Shown here in pieces: positions 8,471 to 15,524 of a DNA stretch of 64,000 bases. The translations under genes and the position numbers were made by a program. Position 1 is the first letter of the stretch, and every line of letters starts with the position of its first letter. The notes beneath the pieces are model-generated. The model worked only from the letters and a program-made list of their open reading frames with translations, did no database searches and was not told the origin of the DNA. The DNA is from Myxococcota bacterium (lineage in GTDB: Bacteria > Myxococcota > UBA727 > JABDBI01), in NCBI GenBank assembly GCA_040387835.1, contig JAZKCZ010000003.1, forward strand, positions 1-64,000. The letters are read 5' to 3'.

Positions 8471-9337
8471 TTGTCAAAACTCGCGCCGACTGCCTATAAC
8501 CTTATGATGACCAAGCCTTATCAGATGACCGCGCGCCGCAAACTCGCCATTGCCACCTGGGCTTCTCCTAAAGAGGGCAACATTTATGGCAAAATGACCA
8601 TCGATATGACCAATGCCCTGGGTTATATGAAGGAGCTGAATGAAACGGCGTCAGAAAAAGTAACCATCACCCATTTGGTTGGCAGAGCCGCAGGTCTTGC
8701 GCTCAAAGCTGCGCCTGATCTGAACGGCCGCATTGTCTTTGGCCGATACATACCGCATGAAACCGTCGATCTCGCTTTTTTGATCGCCATCCCCAATGGC
8801 TATGATTTAGGCAAGTTTAAGGTTTGCAATATCGATCAAAAAAGCCCCCAGGAGATTGCTCACGAATTAAAAGCAGCCGCCCTCAAGTTGCGAACAGGCA
8901 AAGATGCGGAATTTAAGAAAAGCCAAGGTCTTATCAAAGCACTGCCTACCTTTATAATTCGGCCCCTTTTAAGGCTCACAGGCTATGTGACCGGCGCGCT
9001 GGGTCTCAATGTCAAAGCTTTGGGGCTTGAGGCTTATCCCTTTGGATCAGCTATCATCACCAGTGTCGGCATGCTGGGCATTGATGAGGCCTACCCCCCC
9101 CCTACCCCATTCGCACGGGTACCGGTGTATCTTGTCGTAACGCAGATTAAAGACCGTCCCGTGGCCCTGGATGGCCAAGTGGTCATTCGGCCGCAATTGG
9201 ATCTGACGGTCACCATCGATCATCGTTTCATTGATGGCTTTAGAGCTGCGCAGCTGTCAAAAATCATTCGGCAATATTTAGAAGATCCAAAAGCTTTCGA
9301 CAGTGCTCAGGCCAAAAGTCCAAAGACCGCCCCGTAA
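8471..9337 (+). CDS. stand-alone 2-oxoacid dehydrogenase E2-type acyltransferase domain protein
   Basis: 288 residues matching the catalytic domain of dihydrolipoamide acyltransferases, with the family signature HRFIDGF (His251, Asp255) and GSAIITSVGMLGIDEAYPP. It lacks the N-terminal lipoyl and peripheral-subunit-binding domains of a true E2, and no E1 or E3 genes are nearby, so it probably transfers another acyl group. The start is a TTG at 8471 with a purine-rich stretch about 15 nt upstream; an in-frame ATG at 8504 would shorten it by 11 residues. It overlaps the convergent DUF1761-like gene by 31 bp. Confidence 0.75.
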   Translation: MSKLAPTAYNLMMTKPYQMTARRKLAIATWASPKEGNIYGKMTIDMTNALGYMKELNETASEKVTITHLVGRAAGLALKAAPDLNGRIVFGRYIPHETVDLAFLIAIPNGYDLGKFKVCNIDQKSPQEIAHELKAAALKLRTGKDAEFKKSQGLIKALPTFIIRPLLRLTGYVTGALGLNVKALGLEAYPFGSAIITSVGMLGIDEAYPPPTPFARVPVYLVVTQIKDRPVALDGQVVIRPQLDLTVTIDHRFIDGFRAAQLSKIIRQYLEDPKAFDSAQAKSPKTAP

Positions 9338-9702
9338 ATCAAATACTGCAAGATGTGATAGCCCGCATCAATCAGCCAAAGTTTGAAACTTCGGCCACCG
9401 AATTGGTAATTAATGCCAAAAGAGGTTGCGACAAACCCTACCCCAATCAGCAATCCCAACGTTAAAGCCTGACCGATGGCAGGATGAGGGCCGACAAGCC
9501 AGCCAAAGATTGCGGCTGAGATCAAAGAAAATAGAAACGAAGCCAAAAAGGGCGTGGCGCCATGCCCCTGGCCTTCTGGTTTAGGATCTATTTTCGCTTC
9601 ACGCACCCAAACAGCGCCGAATAAGCAATTAGAATACCAAAGACCGCCCAATAGAAAAATAGAAAGCGCTGAGATCAATAAAGGAAAAAATGCAACATTC
9701 AT
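9307..9702 (-). CDS. DUF1761-like small membrane protein
   Basis: 131 residues with four hydrophobic segments. The N-terminus ending in GGLWYSNCLFGAVWVRE is typical of DUF1761 membrane proteins, which begin with a first helix followed by a G-LWYSP-LFG-W motif. Function of the family is unknown. It overlaps the convergent acyltransferase gene at its 3' end and lies 30 bp from the era stop. Confidence 0.7.
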   Translation of the reverse strand: MNVAFFPLLISALSIFLLGGLWYSNCLFGAVWVREAKIDPKPEGQGHGATPFLASFLFSLISAAIFGWLVGPHPAIGQALTLGLLIGVGFVATSFGINYQFGGRSFKLWLIDAGYHILQYLIYGAVFGLLA

Positions 9703-9732
9703 GTCATTTATTTAACATAGATTCGCAAAATA

Positions 9733-10530
9733 CTACTTTCTGACTTTCACAAACAACCTAAGCATTACCTGACTGCCCAGCAGATTTTCCAGTTCTTTGC
9801 GCGCAAGTTGACCAATCTGTTTCAACTTTTCGCCGCCTTTACCGATGACAATGGATTTATGTCCGTCCCTGGCCACTTCCAAAATGGCAGAAATATCGAC
9901 CAAACTTTTCTTAGAATCTTCTCTGCGGCTTTCATCGAACGATTCAATATGCACCTGCATGGCATGCGGTACTTCTTTTTCAAGAGCCAACAGAACCTTC
10001 TCTCTGATAAGCTCAGCGACGAGTTCGCGTTCCGATGCATCGGTAATCGCTTCTTCGTCAAACAGAAATTTTGCTTCAGGCAAAAGCGAACTAAGCGTTT
10101 TCACCAGATGCGGCAGACCTTCTTTGGTGCGCGCAGATACAGGGATAATCAGCGCAGGGTTCAGCAATTCATGCCAAGCTTGCATCACGGGCAAGACTTC
10201 TTTCTGGTCTTTAAACCGGTCAATCTGATTCAAAATCAAGATGACATTCTCAGGCAAACGCGCAGGGGGCTTGGTAGGGTTCAGCTTCGCATCCGCAATC
10301 CAGCAAACAACATCAGCCGCTGGCACGGAGCCCTTATCCGTCATCCCCGGCGTATCGACAAAAATCAGCTGAGCATTTTCTTTGGTAACCACACCATTCA
10401 AAACGCGTCGCGTCGTATTAGGTTTGTAAGTCACCGGCGCTAATTTCTGGCCGATCAAAGCATTTAATAAAGAACTTTTACCTGCATTAGGCAAACCCAC
10501 CAACGCAATCGTCCCGCAATGTTGTGTCAT
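9733..10530 (-). CDS. era: GTPase Era with shortened G domain
   Basis: A 265-residue Era-type GTPase that binds 16S rRNA during 30S maturation. G1 is GLPNAGKS (12-19), G2 includes TT (39-40), G3 is DTPG (59-62), G4 is NQID (101-104, where NKxD is usual) and G5 is SAR (132-134). The C-terminal KH domain has IVIGKGGEKLKQIG. Only 42 residues separate G3 and G4, against about 62 in E. coli Era, so roughly 20 residues after switch II are missing; this explains the short length. Its first nine codons are nearly identical to those of the secreted-protein gene at 11663-12406. Confidence 0.93.
   Translation of the reverse strand: MTQHCGTIALVGLPNAGKSSLLNALIGQKLAPVTYKPNTTRRVLNGVVTKENAQLIFVDTPGMTDKGSVPAADVVCWIADAKLNPTKPPARLPENVILILNQIDRFKDQKEVLPVMQAWHELLNPALIIPVSARTKEGLPHLVKTLSSLLPEAKFLFDEEAITDASERELVAELIREKVLLALEKEVPHAMQVHIESFDESRREDSKKSLVDISAILEVARDGHKSIVIGKGGEKLKQIGQLARKELENLLGSQVMLRLFVKVRK
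10505..10530. repeat. 26-bp repeat, copy 1 (5' end of era)
   Basis: These 26 bases, the first codons of era, recur at 12381-12406 with one mismatch, where they form the first codons of an unrelated secreted-protein gene. Together with the 69-bp repeat pair they mark a duplication around this locus. Confidence 0.85.
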
Positions 10531-10629
10531 AAACGTTTATATAAAGTGCTTTCCGATACTCTACAAGGCAGCTCATCCGTTTCTTAGACCCGTATTGACT
10601 GAATATATTTTGACCTAGAGAGCGCAAAA

Positions 10630-10851
10630 ATGCGAACAATCCGTCTAAGTATCATGCTTCTTTTTTGCCTTTCATTTGCGCAAACTGCCAACGCAGACTC
10701 GTTTCGCAAGTTTGCTGCGGATTTTGCAGGATCTTGTGTTTACGGTGGCCTCTTCGTAGTATTTCTCCAACAAATAGGCGGTATCGGCCCATGGATGCTG
10801 TTCGCAGCTCATAAGATTTTGATAGAGCCCGGAGTACGCCGCAAGGAATAA
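10630..10851 (+). CDS. small secreted or membrane protein A (73 aa)
   Basis: A 73-residue product with a Sec signal peptide (MRTIRLSIMLLFCLSFAQTANA-D) followed by a hydrophobic segment (about residues 36-58) and a basic tail. It is the first of four short plus-strand genes in a row (10630-11560), all signal peptide plus hydrophobic stretch. A purine-rich AGAGAG lies upstream of the ATG. No family recognised; possibilities include small pilin-like subunits, envelope peptides or secreted peptides. Confidence 0.55.
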   Translation: MRTIRLSIMLLFCLSFAQTANADSFRKFAADFAGSCVYGGLFVVFLQQIGGIGPWMLFAAHKILIEPGVRRKE

Positions 10852-10878
10852 GAGCGCAACTCGCGCAGCTAATTGCGT

Positions 10879-11088
10879 ATGTCGAAAAATTTCGTTCTAT
10901 GCACAGCATTTCTTGTCGCCAGCATTTCATACTCCCTACCTGCGCATGCGTCCTTTAGTGCGGGTACGTGGTCTAAACTTGGCGCGGGTTATGTAATATA
11001 TTGTGTTGCTAGCGCAGGGGGAATAGCTAGCGTCCTGGCCATGATCGTGGAGGGGCTTGCAATCAAGAATCCTAGCGGATCGAAATAG
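10879..11088 (+). CDS. small secreted or membrane protein B (69 aa)
   Basis: 69 residues from the ATG at 10879 (a TTG two codons upstream is also possible). The leader MSKNFVLCTAFLVASISYS up to PAHA is a signal peptide and shares the pattern M-x-K-x-h-x-L-C with proteins C and D. The mature part has one hydrophobic Gly/Ala-rich segment (YVIYCVASAGGIASVLAMIV). Second gene of the four-gene array. Confidence 0.5.
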   Translation: MSKNFVLCTAFLVASISYSLPAHASFSAGTWSKLGAGYVIYCVASAGGIASVLAMIVEGLAIKNPSGSK

Positions 11089-11115
11089 GGGCGCGGCTCT
11101 TTACGTTGATGTTGC

Positions 11116-11310
11116 ATGACGAAAAAGATCATGTTGTGCACCCTCTTGTTGATGGGCAATGCATCTTTAGCCTGTCCCAATCTTCACCCTGAGGTGAGAG
11201 CGTTTGGGAGCGACATGCTGACCATAGCTTGTCGTTTTGCCTGGGTAGGCCTCACCATCCTTGGCGTCAGAACAACCATCTTGGGTCTGCCGGATTTTTT
11301 GAAATACTAA
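11116..11310 (+). CDS. small secreted or membrane protein C (64 aa)
   Basis: 64 residues beginning MTKKIMLCTLLLMGNASLA, a signal peptide almost the same as that of protein D (MNKKITLCALLLLGN). The mature part has two Cys (ACPN, IACR) and a hydrophobic segment ending in PDFLKY. Third gene of the array; short intergenic gap on both sides. The shared leader with unlike mature parts suggests paralogues whose mature regions have diverged. Confidence 0.55.
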   Translation: MTKKIMLCTLLLMGNASLACPNLHPEVRAFGSDMLTIACRFAWVGLTILGVRTTILGLPDFLKY

Positions 11311-11335
11311 CCACAAGCACAACGTTGCATAAGTC

Positions 11336-11560
11336 ATGAACAAAAAAATCACGCTGTGTGCTCTTTTACTTCTTGGAAACCTTTCTATGGCTCATGCTAC
11401 TGGCGGCGTCCCACCTGCGGGAGCGGGGATTAGCGTTGGTAGGTTATTTATGTATGCAATGGCAGCGGGTGCTGGCATAACCTTTGGTCCTTGGATTTTT
11501 GGCGCCATGGCAGTTGCCAGCGCAGGGGTTGTGGCTGGGGCAGCAGGTAAGCTCAAATAA
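11336..11560 (+). CDS. small secreted or membrane protein D, Gly-rich (74 aa)
   Basis: 74 residues with a signal peptide (MNKKITLCALLLLGNLSMAHA) and a mature part dominated by Gly/Ala small-residue motifs (AGAGISVGR, AAGAGITFGPW, AGVVAGAAGKLK), compatible with two closely packed membrane helices. Size and composition recall VirB2/TrbC-type pilins or Gly-zipper peptides, but no such family is identifiable by eye. The copy of the decarboxylase 3' end (11568-11636) starts 7 bp after its stop. Confidence 0.55.
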   Translation: MNKKITLCALLLLGNLSMAHATGGVPPAGAGISVGRLFMYAMAAGAGITFGPWIFGAMAVASAGVVAGAAGKLK

Positions 11561-11567
11561 CGGCCCT

Positions 11568-11636
11568 TTGAATATCCTCGAAACACATTTGCACTTGCTC
11601 TAAATGCGTGCGAAAGCTCAGAATACAAACTCTAAC
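11568..11636. repeat. 69-bp repeat, copy 1 (relic of decarboxylase 3' end)
   Basis: 67 of 69 bases match 12530-12598, which encodes the last residues of the PLP decarboxylase (ending in the ILSFRTHLEQVQMCFEDIQ region). Here it is not attached to a decarboxylase gene, so it is a displaced fragment of that gene's 3' end. Confidence 0.9.
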
Positions 11637-11662
11637 ATGCCTTCATTCGTACTTTTGGCGCT

Positions 11663-12406
11663 TTAATTGTCAACGTCGAGGTTGTCAGCTTCACCGCTTC
11701 CATCTGTTGGCAAAGGGCATTCGTATTCCCGTATTAGCGCAGGGCAAATATCATTTACGACAGCTTGAAAGGCATCTTCATCTGAGGACAAGAGGGATTT
11801 AACAAGAGCAACATCGCTACACTTTACAGCGACACAAAGCCGCCAATGCGTAAGTTTCAGAAAAACATCTCTATCTTTGTCACAGCTATTCAAAAATCGG
11901 TCATAAGCAACCTTTCCGCTTAGATCTGAAACTAGCGCCATTCCAAAATCTCTATTTATATCATTACACTTTTGAGTCCCACTATCTTGAGGCTCATCGG
12001 CGCGTAAATCGTCAACGTCCAGCTTGTCAGCTTCATCGCCGCCATCTGTTGGCAAAGGGCACTCGTAATATTTTACCGGAGCAGGGCAACCATTATTTAT
12101 CACAGCCCTGACAGCACTTTGATCCAGGGACTTAAGAAGAGCAACATCGCTACACTCTATGCCGATCCAAAGCCGCCAATTCGTAAGTTTCAAGAAAACA
12201 TCTCTATCTCTATCCTTGTCGCAGTTAGCCAAAAATTGGTCATAGGCAACTTTTCCGCTTGGATCTGAAAGTAGAGCCATTTTAAAATCATTAAAATCTT
12301 CACACTTTTGAGTCCCGCTATCTTGAGGCTCATCGGCGTGTATTTTTGTACTCGCAAAAAAAATAACCATAAGCAATGTTGCAATCGTCCCGCAATGTTG
12401 TTTCAT
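11663..12406 (-). CDS. secreted protein with duplicated Cys-rich domain
   Basis: 247 residues: a signal peptide (1-24, IHA-D), then two copies of a domain of about 110 residues, the first from residue 25 and the second from residue 137. Both begin DEPQDSGTQKC and end near YECPLPTDG...DVD. Each copy has five or six Cys in matching positions (KC, CDKD, ECSDV/KCSDV, GCP/ICP, ECPLP), suggesting disulfides. The duplication starts exactly at the mature N-terminus and is also strong at DNA level, hence recent. The first nine codons are nearly the same as those of era, so the gene start is chimeric. No known family. Confidence 0.65.
   Translation of the reverse strand: MKQHCGTIATLLMVIFFASTKIHADEPQDSGTQKCEDFNDFKMALLSDPSGKVAYDQFLANCDKDRDRDVFLKLTNWRLWIGIECSDVALLKSLDQSAVRAVINNGCPAPVKYYECPLPTDGGDEADKLDVDDLRADEPQDSGTQKCNDINRDFGMALVSDLSGKVAYDRFLNSCDKDRDVFLKLTHWRLCVAVKCSDVALVKSLLSSDEDAFQAVVNDICPALIREYECPLPTDGSGEADNLDVDN
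12381..12406. repeat. 26-bp repeat, copy 2 (era-like 5' end)
   Basis: 25 of 26 bases match 10505-10530 at the start of era. Here they encode MKQHCGTIA, the n-region of the secreted protein's signal peptide. Confidence 0.85.
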
Positions 12407-12511
12407 ATTTCAGCTTTATAGGCGTCTTTTAAACATCCTCAAGGCGGGCCGGGATAACAGTCCTGTGCCTAATCATGCTTGCGGTGGCGGTATACGGGAA
12501 ATTCTCCGACT
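12407..12511. other. intergenic spacer between duplicated-domain gene and decarboxylase
   Basis: About 105 bp with no reading frame or clear terminator. On the minus strand it is the gap between the decarboxylase stop and the era-like start copy. In the duplication model it corresponds to the original spacer between the decarboxylase gene and era. Confidence 0.4.
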
Positions 12512-13861
12512 CTAGTCTTTTAGCGCCAATTGAATATCCTCGAAACACATCTGCACTTGCTCTAAATGCGTTCGAAAGCTCAGAATACAAACTCTAACCG
12601 CTGACTCGCCACGAATGCGCGTCGGTGCCAGGTAAACGCGACCGAAAGCGTTTACCCGTTTCACTAACTCTTCGCTCGAAACCGTGCCGGTTGGCTTGAA
12701 AATCAAAGTGCTAAGCTCTGGTTTCGCCATGATTTCAATCGGTAACTGTCGCAATTGTTCGTCTAGCCAATGCGTTAACGCTAATTTTTCGCCCAATGCC
12801 TGCCGAAATGCACCAGCGCCATGGAGTATCAAAGGCAACCATAGCCTCAGGCCCCGAAATTCGCGGCTTAGCTCAGGGCCTAAGCTGGCAGGCGAATTGA
12901 TATCGCAATTGGCCAGATAATCCGCCTGGTAGGTATGAATGCGCAGCAACGCCTCTCGATCTTTCACCAGCAAGCAGCCGGTGCCATAAGGAAGAAACAT
13001 GCCTTTATGAGGATCGAAGGTAATTGAGTCGGCCATAGAAATGCCGCGAAGGCGTTTTTTGCCATCTTCGCACAATACAAACGCACCGCCGTAAGCGGCA
13101 TCGACATGAAACCAAAGGCTTTCGGCCCGGCACAGTAGTGCGATGTCTTCGAATGGATCGATGGCGCCTGTGTTGGTTGTCCCTGCGGAGCCGACCACAC
13201 CGATGGGCCTTAGGCCATTGGCGCGATCCTGCTTCAGCTGCGCTGCCAACGCCGGCATACTTAATTTAAAGGCTGAATCCGTGGCAATTGCCACACAGTT
13301 TTCTGGGGGAAATCCCGCCAGAAATGCTGATTTTTTGACACTGTGATGAACTTGATCGGACACATAAATAATGGCTTTAGAGAAATCGCCTGACTTACCC
13401 AGGGCATGAACGCGCATGGCCATGAGCGCGGTTAAGTTGGCGATCGAGCCGCCAGAGGTGAAGATACCGAACGCGCCGGTCGGTAAACCGAACTCGTCGC
13501 ACAACCAATTTAAAACGCTGTTTTCTAAACTAATCAACATGGGCGCATGAGACTCAATGCCAGTAAAGCGGTTCATTAAGTTGCCAATAAAGCCAGCAAG
13601 CGCAGAGCTTTTAATGCCCCCGCCCGGGACATAGGCGAGATAGCCAGCAGCGGTGGTGCCCATTGCCTCTGCGCACCCCTCATGGAGCAGCGCCAGAATT
13701 TGAGAGAGACCACCAGTGAGAGGTTCTTCTACGATCCCGGGAATCGACTGTGCCCCGATACTTTCAGGCATGACATCGGTGCCCAGGCCACTGGCAAAAT
13801 CGGTTATCTGGCCTTGCCAATCGCGCCATTCACTTAAAGTAGGTTCAAATCCATTTTTCAC
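12512..13861 (-). CDS. PLP-dependent group II decarboxylase (glutamate/aromatic amino acid type)
   Basis: 449 residues of the pyridoxal-phosphate decarboxylase family that removes CO2 from an amino acid. Visible motifs are TSGGSIANLTAL (phosphate-binding region), SDQVHHSV with the ring-stacking His172, HVDAAYGGAF with Asp254, and DPHKGMFLPYG with the Schiff-base Lys286. Trp commonly follows HK in this family; here it is Gly, so substrate assignment is open. No antiporter or other acid-resistance gene is adjacent. It is divergent from ribE with a 54-bp gap. The last 69 bp or so are duplicated at 11568-11636. Confidence 0.88.
   Translation of the reverse strand: MKNGFEPTLSEWRDWQGQITDFASGLGTDVMPESIGAQSIPGIVEEPLTGGLSQILALLHEGCAEAMGTTAAGYLAYVPGGGIKSSALAGFIGNLMNRFTGIESHAPMLISLENSVLNWLCDEFGLPTGAFGIFTSGGSIANLTALMAMRVHALGKSGDFSKAIIYVSDQVHHSVKKSAFLAGFPPENCVAIATDSAFKLSMPALAAQLKQDRANGLRPIGVVGSAGTTNTGAIDPFEDIALLCRAESLWFHVDAAYGGAFVLCEDGKKRLRGISMADSITFDPHKGMFLPYGTGCLLVKDREALLRIHTYQADYLANCDINSPASLGPELSREFRGLRLWLPLILHGAGAFRQALGEKLALTHWLDEQLRQLPIEIMAKPELSTLIFKPTGTVSSEELVKRVNAFGRVYLAPTRIRGESAVRVCILSFRTHLEQVQMCFEDIQLALKD
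12530..12598. repeat. 69-bp repeat, copy 2 (within decarboxylase 3' end)
   Basis: The intact source copy of the repeat, lying inside the decarboxylase coding sequence; it differs from 11568-11636 at two positions. Confidence 0.9.
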
Positions 13862-13880
13862 CAGGATTCATAGGCCCAGA

Positions 13881-13911
13881 TTGACATTTTTGGTGCTGGG
13901 TTCAGTATTTT
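13881..13911 (+). promoter_or_regulatory. possible ribE promoter
   Basis: TTGACA at 13881-13886 matches the -35 consensus; TATTTT at 13906-13911 is a weak -10 with 19-bp spacing, immediately before the ribE ATG at 13916. If used, the mRNA would be essentially leaderless, so there is no room for an FMN riboswitch. Confidence 0.35.
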
Positions 13912-13915
13912 CCCT

Positions 13916-14488
13916 ATGTTCACGGGCATTATTCAAAACATTGGCACTTTTAACCGGCAAGGCGGCAGGGTTAGCATCGAGTCCACCATGGACCTAAGCG
14001 ATGTTGCCGCTGGGGATAGTGTTGCCGTCAACGGTGTTTGCTTAACGACGTTAGAAAACCGCTGCCTCATATTTGATCTTGGCCCTGAAACGCTTGCCAA
14101 AACAACTTTGGGGGGTTTAATCAACGGCTCTAGTGTCCACCTCGAAAAAGCTATGCGTTTATCCGATCGACTAGGAGGGCATCTGGTGCAGGGCCATGTC
14201 GATGGCGTTGGCGAAGTTTTGAGCAGACGCGAAATTGACGGCTCGCTCGAGCTTGTTTTCGAAGCCACCAAAGAGATTACGAAATACTGCGTGCCCAAAG
14301 GCTCCGTCACGATCGAAGGCGTTAGTTTAACTTTGAATCAGGTGGACAAGCAAAGCTTCGGGGTTTGCTTGGTGCCGCATACTTTAGAAAAGACGGTTTT
14401 AGGCGCTTTGCAGCCAGGCGCCCATGTGAACATTGAGAATGATTTGATTGTTAAAACAATTGCGCATCTTTACGCCAACGCACAATAA
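13916..14488 (+). CDS. ribE: riboflavin synthase, alpha chain
   Basis: 190 residues beginning MFTGIIQNIG, the signature start of riboflavin synthase, which dismutates two 6,7-dimethyl-8-ribityllumazines to riboflavin. Two lumazine-binding repeats are visible: GDSVAVNGVCLTTL in the first (about residues 1-90) and GSVTIEGVSLTLNQV in the second (about 91-185), with GGHLVQGHVDGVG at the junction. Length is slightly below the usual 200-215. No other rib genes adjoin it. Its last 38 bp overlap the convergent small secreted-protein gene. Confidence 0.95.
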   Translation: MFTGIIQNIGTFNRQGGRVSIESTMDLSDVAAGDSVAVNGVCLTTLENRCLIFDLGPETLAKTTLGGLINGSSVHLEKAMRLSDRLGGHLVQGHVDGVGEVLSRREIDGSLELVFEATKEITKYCVPKGSVTIEGVSLTLNQVDKQSFGVCLVPHTLEKTVLGALQPGAHVNIENDLIVKTIAHLYANAQ

Positions 14489-14750
14489 TTTCTCGCTGTG
14501 ACAGTGAGCCTTCCGTTGAAAAAACCGTGGCCGATTCTTTGCCATCTTTTTCCATGGTTAGTTTGAAATCGAAGCACAAGATACACCGGTTAGCCCGGAT
14601 CTGTTTGATTTCAGTGATGTTGATGCCTTGGCGTTCTTTGAGCCAAGTGCGAACGGCTTTGCTTTTTGCAATCGCTTCATAGCATTCTGGCGGGGCAGCT
14701 AGCGCCGAAGTGGTTACCAGCAGCATTGCCAAAGTAAGTATTTTTCTCAT
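14451..14750 (-). CDS. small secreted protein, function unknown (99 aa)
   Basis: 99 residues with a signal peptide (MRKILTLAMLLVTTSALAA) and a mature domain of about 80 residues with three Cys, including an RCILCFDF motif. It is rich in charged residues and could be a small alpha/beta domain. It overlaps the 3' end of convergent ribE and lies 30 bp from the tatD stop. No family recognised. Confidence 0.6.
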   Translation of the reverse strand: MRKILTLAMLLVTTSALAAPPECYEAIAKSKAVRTWLKERQGINITEIKQIRANRCILCFDFKLTMEKDGKESATVFSTEGSLSQREIIVRWRKDAQLF

Positions 14751-14780
14751 GATAGCCTCCGAATGGAGCTATCTTCGAGA

Positions 14781-15524
14781 CTAGGATTGTGGCCAAAAAA
14801 TCTGCAGCGCGTTTTTGCCGGTTTGCTCGATCACTTGGGCTAAATCTATTTCTTTAAGCTCGGCTATTTTTTGAGCGACTAGTCGGACGAAGGCTGGCTC
14901 ATTGGGCTTACCGCGGTGGGGGATCGGGGTGAGAAAGGGCGCGTCTGTTTCGATCAAGAGCTTATCCAGCGGGGTTTCCCTGACAACCATCCGGAGCTCG
15001 TCAGCGTTTTTGAAGGTGACGATGCCGGAGATCGAGAGATAGCAACCTAGGTTTAGGAATGCTTTGGCGTGGTCTCTGTTGCCGGAGAAGCAGTGGATGA
15101 CGGTAAATCCACCCGTCTGCTCAGATAAAAACGAGAGGCAGTCTTCGTAAGCGTCTCGGACGTGGATAATTAGGGGCTTTGTGAGTTCTCTGGCTAGTGC
15201 TATTTGAGCCTTAAAAACTCGGCTTTGACTCTCTCGGTCGGAGTGGTCGTAATAATAATCTAGGCCGCATTCGCCGATGCCAACGCATTTTGGATCGCTG
15301 GCCATGGACCGAATTTTTTCCAGATAATCAGGCTCTACTTTTGACGCTTCGTGAGGGTGGATGCCGGCTGAAAAGTAAACGTCTGATTGAAGCATCCCGA
15401 ATGCCTGAGCATCGCTCGAGCTGGCTATGTCACAACCAATATTGATAAAGCGCTCAACGCCGCTTTCTCGGGCGCGTTGCAACACTTCCAAATTTTCTAC
15501 ATGGCAATGGGTATCGATTAACAT
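14781..15524 (-). CDS. tatD: TatD-family metal-dependent hydrolase/DNase
   Basis: 247 residues with the TatD signature motifs: DTHCH at the N-terminus (metal ligands), GIGECGLDYYYDHS, IHVRDAYEDC, VIHCFSG and the C-terminal ETDAPFLTP. The family consists of TIM-barrel metal-dependent 3'-5' nucleases. The start codon overlaps the stop of the upstream GlpB-like gene by 7 nt, so it belongs to a three-gene run with the permease gene. Whether it is the TatD or YcfH type cannot be told by eye. Confidence 0.92.
   Translation of the reverse strand: MLIDTHCHVENLEVLQRARESGVERFINIGCDIASSSDAQAFGMLQSDVYFSAGIHPHEASKVEPDYLEKIRSMASDPKCVGIGECGLDYYYDHSDRESQSRVFKAQIALARELTKPLIIHVRDAYEDCLSFLSEQTGGFTVIHCFSGNRDHAKAFLNLGCYLSISGIVTFKNADELRMVVRETPLDKLLIETDAPFLTPIPHRGKPNEPAFVRLVAQKIAELKEIDLAQVIEQTGKNALQIFWPQS

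Noticed and set aside
8471-9337. Chloramphenicol acetyltransferase resistance gene
   Set aside because: The fold is related, but the sequence matches E2 catalytic domains better and there is no resistance context.
9808-10443. Long plus-strand reading frames opposite era
   Set aside because: Antisense to a clear conserved gene, with composition of an antisense shadow and no signal or motif.
10630-11560. Type IV secretion pilin (VirB2/TrbC) genes
   Set aside because: Size and composition are only loosely similar and no other VirB/Trb genes are present; kept as unknown small proteins.
13862-13915. FMN riboswitch before ribE
   Set aside because: The gap to the divergent gene is only 54 bp, too short for an RFN element.
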